Shown here: positions 36,101-45,526 of the stretch, piece by piece
How positions within the stretch are numbered: the first letter of the stretch is position 1
Layout of the letters: every line of letters begins with the position of its first letter
NCBI GenBank assembly: GCA_032622095.1
Contig: CP136069.1
Location: forward strand, 170,242,394-170,306,393
Origin: Siphonodentalium dalli
Lineage: Eukaryota; Mollusca; Scaphopoda; Gadilida; Siphonodentaliidae
Direction of reading: 5' to 3'
Length of the DNA: 64,000 nt
The notes under the pieces: generated by a model
The model's database searches: none
Seen by the model: only the letters and a program-made list of their open reading frames with translations
What the model was told of the DNA's origin: nothing
Position numbers and translations under genes: made by a program

Positions 36101-36994
36101 TGTGTCATATTTAGTTTCCAACATTTTTATTTCCACAAAACAAAGCTGATAATAATGTAAACTCTTTCTATAATAAAGCATCATTGGTGAGTAGTAATCC
36201 CATATGAACGTTCAGATAATAAGTTAAACAAACGATAGGTCTGCTTTTGTTCTTCTGAATCCACCTCCTGATAAATGATAGACCATTCCGATGTACACCG
36301 TTTTAACTGAGTGGGAGAATCCATTTTGTATAGAAAGTGTTAACTTATAGCCTTTATGCCGTTATTCTAACTGGAGGTCTTGCGCCGTGAATACATGCAC
36401 ACATTCAACTACTTTTTGTGATATTTTCGGTCTACTTACCGGGATAAGCGTTGTCCTGTGCATAGAATTGTACATAGGGACAACACACAATTAACAAACA
36501 GAACACGATGTTACATAAGATTTGTTATATTGTTGTAACTGGAAGTCGGGAACCATGAATGCATCTCTAATAAATTTCGTTCCTTTTCGTATAAATGCTC
36601 TTAGTCGTTTATGTATGGTAATATTTTCATATTCAAAAGTGTTTCAAGGCTAGTAAACCGCCAATACTATGTCGGTATCTATTTTTCGTCGTAGCATACA
36701 TGAAATTATAAAATGATGTTCACCGCCCTCCGTCTGAACCACTGGCCAACGATTCTAATCGGTAAACTTACGTCACCCAACAGGGTCTCGCCGACTAGGT
36801 GCCCGAACAGATCGGTGAAGCTGATGGGTTGCCCGTGTATCCTCTTGTCCACGATCCGCGAAACATATCTATAGAGACTGTGTGGTCCTATGAGACGGAA
36901 TGGACTAGTTTCTACTGACTTCCTCAGCTGCTGCCTGATTGTTCCAGGGGATTTCTTTGGCCAGTCCGGGTGCGAATATAACGTCGATATGTAC
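14852..36994 (-). CDS. PLA2G4A: Cytosolic phospholipase A2, group IV (PLA2G4A-like), 5'-incomplete
   Basis: Eight exons in transcription order: 36994-36772, 32490-32376, 28085-27948, 26957-26844, 22679-22308, 21838-21660, 16997-16811, 15180-14852. All have AG/GT borders and every join keeps phase, giving about 550 residues up to stop TAA. Known family: Ca-dependent cytosolic PLA2 hydrolyses membrane phospholipids at sn-2 to release arachidonate, using a Ser/Asp dyad. Seen here: [11 protein letters not shown], which follows GLSGSTW in homologues, then [34 protein letters not shown], an acidic Ser-rich linker, [10 protein letters not shown] (bearing the catalytic Asp), [11 protein letters not shown] and DFDIFDDP. 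The N-terminal C2 domain and the GLSGS serine exon were not found in the window. Splice phase predicts that the missing exon ends in TG, completing the W codon. Introns are loaded with TEs, including a hAT element, a TTAA-bounded element and a dead transposase. Paralogue identity (A versus other PLA2G4 forms) is inferred from motif similarity. Confidence 0.95.
15975..16561 (+). mobile_element. LINE 3' end (CR1/L2/Jockey-like reverse transcriptase remnant)
   Basis: Plus-strand translation gives [36 protein letters not shown] (then an in-frame stop), [20 protein letters not shown] and [30 protein letters not shown], ending at TGA 16459-16461. These are the thumb and C-terminal motifs of non-LTR RTs. 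A short 3' UTR ends in ATGATGATGATAATA near 16561, a typical LINE-style tail. It is 5'-truncated and contains at least one stop. Confidence 0.8.
16680..16763 (-). mobile_element. tRNA-derived SINE head
   Basis: The minus strand has a perfect pol III A box (TGGCTCAGTTGG) and B box (GGTTCGAATCC) 51 nt apart, with a GCCGTCCAGCG segment between. There is no acceptor-stem pairing, so it is not a functional tRNA. The layout resembles the SINE at 56779-57087. Confidence 0.6.
16811..16997 (-). CDS. PLA2G4A: PLA2G4-like exon ([11 protein letters not shown])
   Basis: Encodes [52 protein letters not shown] and FREEKAPG, matching cPLA2 block by block. Acceptor TTTTCAG and donor GTACAT. It begins in phase 0 and ends in phase 1. 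Confidence 0.97.
17849..20016 (-). pseudogene. Decayed hAT-like (ZNF862-related) transposase
   Basis: Read on the minus strand, successive frames give pieces of one protein: [39 protein letters not shown] and [33 protein letters not shown]; a helical region at 19178-18816; [32 protein letters not shown]; and finally [12 protein letters not shown]...MDDLLLI, which resembles the CERGFS...LLLI hAT C-terminal dimerisation motif. A Ser/Asp-rich tail ends at stop 17849-17851. Stops and frame changes separate the blocks (for example near 18675, 18370 and 19790), so it is inactive. It lies in a PLA2G4 intron in the same orientation as the host gene. The family call rests on remembered motifs. Confidence 0.72.
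20104..21082. mobile_element. Element with TATAGTACCTA short-period satellite
   Basis: Starts ACACTCTTAAAAAT and ends ATTTTTGTGAGTGT, a weak inverted repeat. The interior near both ends is built from variants of GGTACTATATAGTACCTA and TAGCTACTATA (20115-20395, 20965-21055). The SAM-like exon at 20721 lies inside. Confidence 0.55.
20721..20853 (-). CDS. Possible exon with SAM-like segment
   Basis: Between a possible acceptor (AAGCAG) and a donor (GAG|GTTAGT), the minus strand stays open and encodes [20 protein letters not shown] followed by [21 protein letters not shown]. The W-T-x-E-D-A-V-x-K-W-L-x-x-x-G-L pattern is the start of a SAM domain. The second half of the domain was not found downstream. 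It may be the 5' end of the decayed transposase at 17849-20016 or a captured exon; it does not fit the PLA2G4 reading order. Confidence 0.4.
21230..21395. repeat. Interspersed GGAAATTTCCAACTG-family repeat
   Basis: Contains GTCAGGTATTAAATTTACAA, GATGGAAATG and GGGGTGAGACACCCCCACC, shared with 39590-39930. Confidence 0.5.
21660..21838 (-). CDS. PLA2G4A: PLA2G4-like exon with catalytic Asp motif
   Basis: Encodes [49 protein letters not shown] and PSDTTPPFK. The Asp in [10 protein letters not shown] corresponds to the catalytic aspartate of cPLA2 (Asp549 in human PLA2G4A, from general knowledge). Acceptor CTTTCAG, donor GTATGT, phase 0 at the 3' side. Confidence 0.97.
22308..22679 (-). CDS. PLA2G4A: PLA2G4-like exon with acidic/Ser-Lys linker
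   Basis: The longest exon, 372 bp. It begins with QELEKELG and an acidic run ([10 protein letters not shown]), then a Lys/Arg/Ser-rich stretch, then [20 protein letters not shown] and [13 protein letters not shown]. The last part matches the TREGRAGKVHNFMLGLNL segment of cPLA2. The charged insert corresponds to the poorly conserved, phosphorylated linker in vertebrate cPLA2; no clear PLSP MAPK site was identified. Confidence 0.93.
23150..23390. repeat. Interspersed repeat, ATATTGGACTTATTT family
   Basis: Shares TGGACTTATTT, TGAAATAAGC, TTATACCCGTT and GGCGCGGGCCACAGTGAAA with copies near 28480, 41465 and 49720. Confidence 0.65.
23450..23590. repeat. Imperfect palindrome
   Basis: GGTTCCGAGAATTACGTTAC at the left pairs with AACACAATTCTCGGAACTAA at the right, and CTCGAGAGGCAAGAGA with TCTCTCGCCTCGAG. 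A foldback of about 140 bp. Confidence 0.7.
24266..25368 (+). mobile_element. Longer, older relative of the 502-bp element (copy C)
   Basis: Ends match (TTTAAAGGCACGG... and ...CCCGTATCTTTAAG) and both terminal regions align with copies A and B, but about 600 bp of unrelated sequence (about 24366-24955) lies between. It is either an insertion or the ancestral longer form. In a PLA2G4 intron. Confidence 0.65.
25467..26683. mobile_element. 1.2-kb non-autonomous hAT-type element
   Basis: Terminal inverted repeats start TAGTGATGCGGACCGG and continue as GGACCGGACCG-rich subterminal arrays (25470-25590, 26546-26680). Both sides carry an exact 8-bp duplication GTATATAT (25459-25466 and 26684-26691), the hAT hallmark. 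The AT-rich interior has no transposase. It is inserted in the PLA2G4 intron between exons 26844-26957 and 22308-22679. Confidence 0.9.
26844..26957 (-). CDS. PLA2G4A: PLA2G4-like exon (GVWGSAF)
   Basis: Encodes [15 protein letters not shown] and a charged stretch ending ERNEI. GVWGSAF directly follows the HFLMG region in known cPLA2. The donor is GTGAGT. This short exon marks the start of the variable linker within the catalytic domain. Confidence 0.93.
27948..28085 (-). CDS. PLA2G4A: PLA2G4-like exon (EFSPYEIG)
   Basis: Encodes [37 protein letters not shown] and PPLHFLQ, close to the strongly conserved EFSPYEIG...LFGSKF block of cPLA2. Flanked by acceptor TTTCAG and donor GTAACT, phase 1 on both sides. 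Confidence 0.96.
28480..28625. repeat. Interspersed repeat, ATATTGGACTTATTT family
   Basis: Contains TTGACTTATACCCGTG, ATGGCACGGGCCAAAGTGAA and ATATCTGGTAAGTCAAT, as in the copies at 23150 and 41465. Confidence 0.6.
29330..30180. repeat. Interspersed repeat with long G runs
   Basis: Two related pieces (AAGTTTGGAAATTTCCATC; AAATTGCAATTAGTTGGAAC) surround G21 at 29364-29384 and G27 at 29942-29968. The same AT-rich family, with a GGAAATTTCCAACTG theme and an ACACCCC end, recurs near 17160, 21230, 31380 and 39590. Confidence 0.5.
31370..31720. repeat. Interspersed GGAAATTTCCAACTG-family repeat
   Basis: Contains TTTTCAACTGATGCCATTTC, GGTATTAAATGTCCAACTGT and AACACCCCAACCCC, shared with 21230-21395 and 39590-39930. 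Confidence 0.5.
32376..32490 (-). CDS. PLA2G4A: PLA2G4-like exon (YTCLHVK)
   Basis: Encodes [13 protein letters not shown], then [15 protein letters not shown], matching the LPLFTCLHVK segment of cPLA2. The start at 32490 (acceptor ATTCCAG) was preferred over a nearer AG at 32470 because only 32490 keeps phase 0 with the upstream exon and retains the expected linker residues. The donor is GTACGT. Confidence 0.9.
32669..33170 (-). mobile_element. 502-bp TTAA-bounded element, copy B
   Basis: Same length and ends as copy A but in opposite orientation. Only about six differences were noted across 502 bp, suggesting recent movement. It sits in a PLA2G4 intron just upstream of the exon at 32376-32490. 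Confidence 0.8.
33868..35890. repeat. About 138-bp satellite with (CTGT)n heads
   Basis: Starts with (CTGT)6 at 33868 and a unique head (TTCTATAGAAATTCACAGGG), then about eight units built on GTCGCCGATTTCCACCAAAC, TATAATCATCCCCATGATAT and TGTGGTTTAAA. At 35215 another CTGT run and head start a second block. Two alternating unit types (GCCGATT..ACCAAACTTAT and CACCAAATTGATAT) suggest a dimer of about 275 bp. It lies in a PLA2G4 intron and runs to the assembly gap. Confidence 0.8.
35929..36028. other. Assembly gap (100 N)
   Basis: Exactly 100 Ns, a conventional unknown-length gap. It directly follows the satellite, which probably broke the assembly. Confidence 0.99.
36158..36343. mobile_element. 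TTAA-flanked MITE, family 2
   Basis: Ends AAACTCTTTCTATAATAAAG and TATAGAAAGTGTTAAC; shares GTTCAGATAATAAGTT and GACCATTCCGATGTACAC with 43744 and 48785. Confidence 0.6.
36772..36994 (-). CDS. PLA2G4A: PLA2G4-like exon (STLYSHP...GETLL)
   Basis: First exon of the gene visible here, with acceptor TTTCAG and donor GTAAGT on the minus strand. It encodes [14 protein letters not shown], a helical region, and [19 protein letters not shown], all collinear with the cPLA2 catalytic domain just after the nucleophile serine. It starts with the last base of a codon and ends in phase 0. The 100-N gap lies between this exon and the next. Confidence 0.95.
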
Positions 36995-39063
36995 CTGAAA
37001 TTGTTGGCAATGAGATTCACCCAATACGTGTACTACACGCAAGTCGTGCAAATGAATTGTAATCGAGGGGTAGTATATAATGTCCACAGTTTGACCGACC
37101 TCCACGCCCTTTTAGCAACAGAACAGCAATTCACCGCCTACAATTCAGCATATTCGATCGAACGCAGTTTTGTTCCGGAGAGAGTTGAACTTCGATCTCA
37201 AGCTGTGCAAATGGGACACAGTTTATCGACCGATGTGTGAGCAATTCAAAATCTTTCAGCAGTAAACTGTCCATCCGATTGGGCCGAACGTAATTGTTTC
37301 GTAGTAATGTTGTTGTAAATGAGAGGGTTTGTCAGCGACCACCATGCCCTTCAGGTGTACCTTTGTTCACGAAATATTTTGTTTTCGAAAAAATTCCATG
37401 GCTACCAATGCTACAATAAACAATCTCTGCGTCATCTTAATACAATTGCTTTTATCTATCGACACAGTTTGAGCGTATATCACAGATCGATAGCAACCAG
37501 AAAGAAACGTTATTCTTAAGGTTTTGTATTCGGATATCATTTCGAGACGACGCAAAAACACAAACCGAAAAATCAACCTTCTGAACGATATGTTCGTTGC
37601 CGGATGTTTGAACGGAATTTCATTTTATGGTACAACCCATTCCGGTTTCCGCTGGTATGCGGGTCACTGACTCGTGTATTGGCGGAGCACTCGATTCGAC
37701 CTCTTTAGATCCTATGATGTTTCGAGTAGTCATGATCAGACACGCTGTCCGGATTCGTCATCTCCGGTTTAAACTCCGAGTTTAAACCTGGTTTAAACCT
37801 ACATTGGCGGTCCAGCCAAACCGGGTCTAAGGGGGCGTTTTTGTCGTTAAGTTGCCAGCTAATTGACAACTCGATTCGGTGATATGATTATGCAATCAAA
37901 CTACCCTCTTCCCAATCGGACCAACAGATAGGCCGATATAATGGTTATTGACAAGTCATATCGTGACCCCGTGCACGCTCAATGGATTTATTCATTGAGA
38001 AACAAGTATCGCTCATTGACTATTAAACCGATCTCATTCTGTGTTTAAATCAATTTAACACGAGTTTCACGCCCTGTTCATCATTTTGTTTGTGATAGAT
38101 TTCTGCAAGATGCGTCACCCGCAGACAACATTTGGTGTATTTACATGTATATCTGTATATATTAAAGGGTATAGGAGCTGTCTATCTGTATGTCCGTTTG
38201 TCGGTTCGCAACTGTTCTCCAATACCCCTGAACCGATTTCAATTAAATTAGGGATGTGGTGATTCGTGTGGTATAACGGCGTTAGGTTTTAAAAATTTGA
38301 TTTAAAAATAAGAAAAAATATAATTTAAAATTGTTTTAAATTGAGTAAGCAGTTGAATCTAAAAAGAAACAAAATTTAAAATTTAAATTACATTTGTTTG
38401 TTTTAAATTTAATAAAAAAAAATTTAGTTAAAATGTTCAAATGATCAAAATGTGCGCAAAGCACCTCTGGCGCTGAATAAAATCTCCACAATCGAGTCAA
38501 TCCTGGACCAAGAGGCCAGTCCAAGTAAAGGCAATTTGCTTATGAGTGCACACCATAAGCGGCATCTGAACTATTGGAAGTGGGCAACCATGCAGAGGGA
38601 CAGCTTTTAATAAAGAAATATATTACATGCGTTGATTTTTTTTCAATGTCATAAATTTCCAGTCATGCCGAAAATCTAAAAATCTAAAAGGTTCCCAGGT
38701 TTTGAACTGGTAGAATATTATAGGAATTTATGGGCGTAGCCAGAGTAGATCTTTATGGTGTGATCTACATTAAAATAAGTTATCAAATTTGACTCATATA
38801 GCAATATAAGTTTAGGATGGCAAACTATGTGTATAGCATATCTGGTCATGCAGTAGCATCGTTTTGGTGTCTAAATTAAAACGTTGAACCCTTCAAATGA
38901 ATTCGTAGAAAACACCAGAATTTGTGATTGCCACAAGCCAAAAAAAAACCCCACTTAATAGTTGTAAAAATCATATATTTAGGAACATGTCCATATCTGA
39001 GCAAAACTCGCGTGCGAATGAATCAACTGTGACATGATAACACCAGTCGGCAGTCGCCACTTG

Positions 39064-40513
39064 GGGGGTGTTTATACATTACCCGGCGAAGATCGCATTC
39101 GCTTTAGCCGGCAGCGATAACAATAGAGTGTTTATACTTCGCCGGATAAGAATTACGGCTATCCGGATACTCAGCTATACGGTTTCAACTTTTGGATAAA
39201 ATGATTTAGTACAAGCACCTGATTGTCGTATGGATTCTAATTCGCTCTGCGGTTAAGTTAGATGTTTATCTGGGGTCATGCCGTCATGGGTGATTTCCTT
39301 TCAACAATTAACTCGAACAATATTATTGTGCAATCGCTGATAGACCAGCCCGCTTTTCACCTGTGTATATATTGGTCAGTGTGCCAGTTTGATTGTCTCT
39401 AATCAGCTGTCAGGTCGGTGGTCACGCACCTTGGTTATAAGCTATTATTATAAATACTAACCGATGATGGTACACGTACTCTGCATGTGCATGGTACATT
39501 TGTTGCGCATTCGAGGGAATTAATTCATGTACATGTATGTATCTGAGTGTGGGACTGTTCATCTTTGGAATTTATCGACCGACCGTGGTTATGGCCAGGT
39601 GTGAGAATTTTTTTTAATCTGAACCCTGAAAATTGCAAAACCCTAGCATCCAGCCTTAAGATTTCCAATTGTTGGACATTTTCCAAACTTGACGCACCTC
39701 TAATAAGTTTGGATCATTTCCAACTGATGGTCATTTCAGTCCAACAATTTGGTAAAAAAATAAGCAAATGTTGCCTAAAGAAATCACAAATAACAAATTG
39801 TTGAAAATAAAACTACGAGAACAATTTCAACATATTGCTGATGTCAAATGTCCAACTATTGCCGTGTCAGGTATGAAATTTCCAGCTTTTGAATATTTTG
39901 ATTAAAGTTGGGATGAGACACCCCATCGCCACGGCATGGACATGGTGAACGCCCGAGTAAAATGAAAAACATATTTTATTGTATAATGTGCAAAGGAAAA
40001 TGTGTCACATTTGATTCGCGATGTTGAAACTTATCTACATGTATATAATATAAAATCCAATCCGAATGATTAGACACCAATTTGTAGATGTATGCGACGA
40101 AAAGATCTCAAAACTGACAATGGTCATGCATTTGGTGCGACACTCACTTCACAGGCTGTATATGAATCCAAACAAACCACTAACAATGTTTTTTAAATAT
40201 CTATAAAATTACTAATAGCAATACCTGAAAGTTTGAGTTAGATATTAATAAATTCAGCATTTCCATTTCTAAAAAGTTTCATTTCACTATACTGCCCAAC
40301 CATATCTCTAACAGGAAGCGGCTAGATGTGTACAGGTGTACAGCAATATCATATTGCAGTTCAGTGAGAAATAAAACGAAAACTATTAACAAGTAAAGGA
40401 GACACATGAATATATGCGTATCTTCGCCGGCGATGTGTAAACACTCTGCCCAACCTTCGCCGGCTAACGGGTTCGCCGGGTAACGGCTTCACCGGCTATG
40501 TGTAAACGTCACC
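39064..40513. mobile_element. Nested TIR element
   Basis: Left end GGGTGTTTATACATTACCC, then GGCGAAG; the right end reads CTTCACCGGC, then TATGTGTAAACGTCACC, an imperfect inverted repeat of about 28 bp, with extra CGCCGG motifs near both ends. Confidence 0.6.
39590..39930. repeat. Interspersed GGAAATTTCCAACTG-family repeat
   Basis: Contains TTTCCAACTGATGGTCATTT, GTCAGGTATGAAATTTCCAG and GGGATGAGACACCCC. It lies inside the nested element 39064-40513. Confidence 0.5.
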
Positions 40514-41464
40514 TTAGACACGCCCTCACTCGAGATTATTTACAGCTCCACCCTTTGACTGATCGTTTGACAATTCTAAACCGCGATGAAGAAAAGACGG
40601 ATTCGTCATCTCAAGTTTAGCCTCGATAAAGCTGGTTTAGCTGGACCGCTGAATTAGATGGTTTAGTTGCCGGTTTAAGCTTATAAAACGCAAAAACAAT
40701 ATTTAAATTGACAAAAACTTATCCCCATACGCTTTATAATGTGTGACTGTTTCTCGCTTATAAATTTCCAATCAAAATATGACCGCTGTCGTAATTATTG
40801 ATTTTCGCAATCAATAAAACGAGGCGGTCCGCATTAGGAAAATGTGTTTAATTATCTCGACGATACAGAGACACTACTGCTAAACCACTGGTCTGGCTGA
40901 ACCAGGTTTAAACCAGGGATGACAAATGCGTCACTTAGACCTGCGGTCTCTGGTTTAAACCACGGATTTTGCTGACTCACGGCGGTTTAAACCTAGAGGT
41001 TTACGTAGACCAGGTTTAAACCTGAGACGACGAATCCGGCCGCTATGTTTAAGGTGGGGCAGAGATGGTAATTTTCAAAATTGATAGCCATGGGAGATTT
41101 TTCACAAAAAATAGATCTTCCACGTTTAATTTATCTATTCTGTCATTTCTCTTGATAAGGGTCACATAATAATTATAACAAGTCTCAATGTGTGTCTTCA
41201 ATATTAATTTCAGGATATGAACGAAAACTGCTTATAATATCTACAAGAAAAATGTTTACCACACGGACGGTGAAATATATGAGTTGTTCTACAAATGGCA
41301 TTTGTCCGTAATGAGTCTCCAAATATCTGGAAAGAATCAATTGTCCAATAACATTTCATCACTAAACAATTACAGAAAATATTTGTAATTAAAAATGTAT
41401 TCTTCAAAACTGTGAAACAGATATGAAACATATAGTCCTTTATGAATCATTTCATGATCAGCTG

Positions 41465-41730
41465 TGTGATCATATTGGACTTATTTTATTCTGAAATAAG
41501 CACATAGTGGACATATATCCGTTATTTCGTTTTATGGCGCCTGTCGCAGTGAAAATACGTTATAGAGTGTATAGCTGGTAAGTCGATTGGTGTTGGCAAA
41601 TGCCGCGGAGGGTGTATTTGAAAATCGAAATAAGTCGGTATGGAACTTATATTTCGTTGAATGCTTAGGTCCATATAGGGCTTATTTCACATCTAAATAA
41701 TGCCAATATGAGCTTATTACCCCGAGAACA
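41465..41730. repeat. Interspersed repeat, ATATTGGACTTATTT family
   Basis: Full copy within segmental duplication copy 1: TCATATTGGACTTATTTTAT through TATAGCTGGTAAGTCGAT to an AATATGAGCTTATT end. Confidence 0.65.
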
Positions 41731-43743
41731 GGCTGCATTGAGATTTGATACAATGTTTACTATACCCGTACATTGACACTTGGCATTAATGTTTTACTGC
41801 CCACTTTGAGGACCTGATAATTATGTGGGGGCTGGTTACATCAGCGTTACCTTAAAACTTGGCTTGCTTCTCGGAGAGATACGAGATTATTCCATGCTGT
41901 ATAGTATCGACGTCCATTGAGTGTGCCGGTTTATTTGATTGCGGACACTAACGGGACATCGCGAGAGTCTCAGCGACTGGGAACCGGAACACTCCAGAAG
42001 AGGGTCTGACCGTTCAGGAACAACCTTGGTGTTCTAAATGTATACGATTACTTGTTCAAGTTCTCAACACTTTAAGTTTAGTGGATGACAACTTGCAACA
42101 ACACGCATACGTATATGTAGGGCTACATTGTACTGACAAACTATCAGAATATTTTCAATGGAAATGAAGTACATCTTGTTCGCAATAATTTCAATTTTCA
42201 ACCCAGTTGTTTCGACCAACTTAATCGCACATATAAGTTCAGACGCATGCAGTCACTGGGTGGGGTCTACAGACCGGGAACATTCAAAACTCACACCGAC
42301 AGTACGGGGCGATTCACGTGCGCATTCGTATGCGCCAGAGATAAATTTTGCATTTCATATGTCTACAACTTCAACAAGAACTCGTGTTATTTCTACGATG
42401 TTCCGCTGACAATCTCAAGTCAACAGAACACATTCGGAGAAATCAGTGTTGCATATATCCTACCAGACACTGGTACGTACATGTAGTAAAACTTAAACAC
42501 AATCATTGTTGTTTCCCGAAACCCAACCGCCCCTAATTCAGACCGCACCCAAACTAATATCAGTGCCCAAACAAAATGTACTTATCACCAAGCTGTAATT
42601 TCTTGTCACTATTTTATCGCAAATAAATTAAGTGCCAATTCGATTCAAAATGGGCAAATTTCTTTCCCTTTCATAGTTATAAACCCTGATATACATTGAT
42701 ATACCTCATATATCCAATTATGTTGTTTATCTTATAATAGTTTAGTATTGTTGAGGACCATTTTATTTTTGGATTAGCATGGTTAATTTTGTATGTATTA
42801 ATTGATATTCAGAAACACACAGACGCTATAGGATAACTTCTGACCAGTTATCAAAACAATAGGCTTACAATTCTCCAACTAACAAACCTTTAGATGAAAT
42901 GGTCGCACAATGCTCCCAGTGTGGGCTTCTCTCAGTAGTGCATGTAGGCCACACGGAAAGAGACATATTGATTACAAAATAGATAGCATTCATTATCCTT
43001 TCCAGTAGCTACACATATGTTCCATTTTCTGTACAGATGTTTAACAAAATAAAAATAAAAAGGTATGTAATTAATTTCCAAACGCGGCTCGTCATTATTC
43101 TGCATCCGTTACCGGAAATAGTGTCAAATTATTAGTAGCGGTATGTATATATATTTGATTGTAAGAAAACGTTGTATGAAGCAGATTCAGAACTTTCACG
43201 ACTGGATGTTATTATCTGACCTTCGTAATATCGGACCTTCGGAAAATCGGACCTTCGGAGTATTGAGTCTTCGGAATAAAGGTACGTAACCCCCATTACA
43301 CTCTTTTGAAACACAGCCGGCACCCGATTCAATTCAGATAGGCCGCCACGCAGAGTGGTTTTAATATGGCCGCGATTCGGTGGAGTGGAGTGGAGTGCCC
43401 GACCTGTTTCGAAAGGGTGCCTTGTTGATCACAATACAACACCCTTCGGTTTACTGGTAATATAAATTGACGTAAAAAGAAATAGTACATCCATACCCTG
43501 TTTGTATTTAACTGTAACCTGATTCCAGTTCAGTTGCCGGATATAAAACTGTACCACTTCATACCGGATACCAGATATGTGTGGGTCGTCTCATCAATTA
43601 AGCTACAGAGGATAACAGCAAGAGACCAGTGCTCATACGAGGGGGGGGGGAACTGCTACCCATACGTGGCAATCGTCCCTATGTTGTATTCAATGCACTG
43701 GACAAACAATTTCCCGGTAAGTAGAAACCACAGCAAACGCAAT

Positions 43744-44003
43744 TTAACACTTTCTATAATAAAGCATCATCAACGAGTAGTTACCCCGCATCAAAATGTT
43801 CAGATAAGTTCAACAAACGACAATATGTCATTTGTGAACTTATTATCTGAACATTTCCTTCAATAAATATGGCTCCTTCGAAACTTGTATTTATCTGTCG
43901 TCTGTTTTATCACCTGAACATCCCTCTAAATCAGCGATAGGCCATTCCGGTGTGCACTTTTAGCTGACTGGGAGAATCCATTTAGTATTTAAAAAAAGAT
44001 TAA
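43744..44003. mobile_element. TTAA-flanked MITE, family 2
   Basis: Starts TTAACACTTTCTATAATAAA and ends AAAAAGATTAA, in the intron after lectin exon 2 of copy 1. Contains an inner inverted pair GTTCAGATAA/TTATCTGAAC. Confidence 0.65.
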
Positions 44004-45474
44004 GACGTACAAGACCTCCAGTAAGACGTAAATAATCTAAGTTAACCTCAGTTTCAGCTTTGTTCTGTTGAAAAAGAAAATTGAAGAAAACCAGAATATG
44101 ACATATGTACTAGACCCATAAATGCATGTACCAATACAATAATTATGTTATTGAAAAAATAATAAACTAATGCTCGCGTCCTCTATAAAATATCGACATG
44201 ATATTAAAATGAATGCATAAATAATTCAAAATTAGCCGGGAGTCCTGAATACACCTGTTAATATGATTCTATCCCTGGCACCACTTTCTACAACAACAAC
44301 AACATTAATATTTTATAGGAAACTCCTCTGGAAGGCACCTGGACGATGTTCGCTAACAAACACATGCGAAACATGTGGTGTTACAAATAGTTCACATAAA
44401 TGCGTTTTAAAATATATATTTTCAATAAAAATTTATTAATAGTCTAAAAAGAGCCGCATAAACTTTCACAATTCATAGGAAATAATTATAGAAAAATTAA
44501 TTTCCTATAGGCAGAATCTCCATTTGACTGATTCCCTTGACTCACCAGGTGGTTGGGGGTATGCAGAAAAAAACAATTAGACGCAGGGAGGGGGTGGTTC
44601 GAGTTACGAAAATGTATGATATATATTGTCCAATCGATACATTCATTTCAGAGGCGCATACATGTATTAAATTATATTATTGAGCCTATATTCCACTTTC
44701 AATACTATTACATGTTGGGTCTTAATAATTTAGAAAATAATTTAGAGCTAAGGACCGAATCAAATTTATAGCCAAAGGGTTTAATTTAGAAATTCAAAAT
44801 AGTATATATGTGTATGTTGCAGTAGGAGAGGAAAGCATAATGTATATATGTTCGAAAAAGTCAAAATATTACCGATATCATCATCCGTTCCAATTACCCG
44901 GCGGAGAACTACCCCTTTTCGACACTTACATGAATTGTTCATGTTCATCCACACGGCATCCAGTTCGATTTAACACCAAATAAGTCAGAATTACATACAA
45001 ATATGTCAATTTACCTCCCACCAGAAAACGATAATTACTTGCAATCACAATCAGCCATACCACACAGGTATTAGTCAAATCCATAAAGTCATCCATAAGT
45101 AATAGTACGTCGAAATCGAGCGAAGTAGATCGAAAAAGATCTCTATTGTCTATACTGCTTTTTGGAGACGAAAGCATGGACGCTTTCTTTTAGAGACGAT
45201 CGTTGGAGTGTATTTTCGAACTGACAAACATTTAAATAGTGGGTTAAAGCTCACTCCCAGTACCTAATGGATAGTGTATATCTTCGAGTCTCGCGGCCCC
45301 ACACACAACATATATTTTCTAAAATCCGATTCCAATATTTAAATCGCTCTATACACTGCAGGTATACTGAGAACTGTGACAATGGACCTGTATTGGATTG
45401 GAATTCATGAGCACAACGACGGTGATGGGAGACACATGGATGGAACGGTGGTCAATGCATTCAACTGGCACGAG

Positions 45475-45526
45475 GGTCAGCCGAACAACGTCGCTGACGG
45501 GGTCAGCCGAACAACGTCGCTGACGG
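45475..45526 (+). repeat. 26-bp tandem duplication inside lectin exon
   Basis: The 26-bp unit at 45475-45500 is repeated exactly at 45501-45526. Since 26 is not a multiple of 3, it moves the downstream Asp-Cys-Gly and Trp-Cys-Gly lectin residues out of frame. Removing one unit restores a standard C-type-lectin ending. Confidence 0.97.

Larger units (their letters stand above)
37747..41040. mobile_element. 3.3-kb TIR insertion in segmental duplication copy 1
   Basis: Ends GTCCGGATTCGTCATCTC and GAGACGACGAATCCGGC, followed by GTTTAAAC motifs, flanked by CGCT on each side (37743-37746, 41041-41044). The paralogous sequence at 48511-48530 runs straight through one CGCT, giving an empty site. The interior holds another nested element (39064-40513) and extra internal end-like sequences (40594-40690, 40880-41035). 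No coding frame recognised. Confidence 0.8.
37525..43215 (+). repeat. Segmental duplication, copy 1
   Basis: Outside the 3.3-kb insertion, 37525-37746 and 41041-43215 align with 48300-51985: CGTGTATTGGCGGAGCACTC, GATAGCCATGGGAGA, the PAN exon and its upstream region. A third fragment of the upstream region lies at about 48170-48290. Confidence 0.85.

Noticed and set aside
44321-44391. Possible extra lectin exon after an AG at 44320 (ETPLEGTWTMFANK frame)
   Set aside because: Exon 2 joins exon 3 at 45362 in phase without it, the competing frame hits a stop quickly, and no good donor follows.
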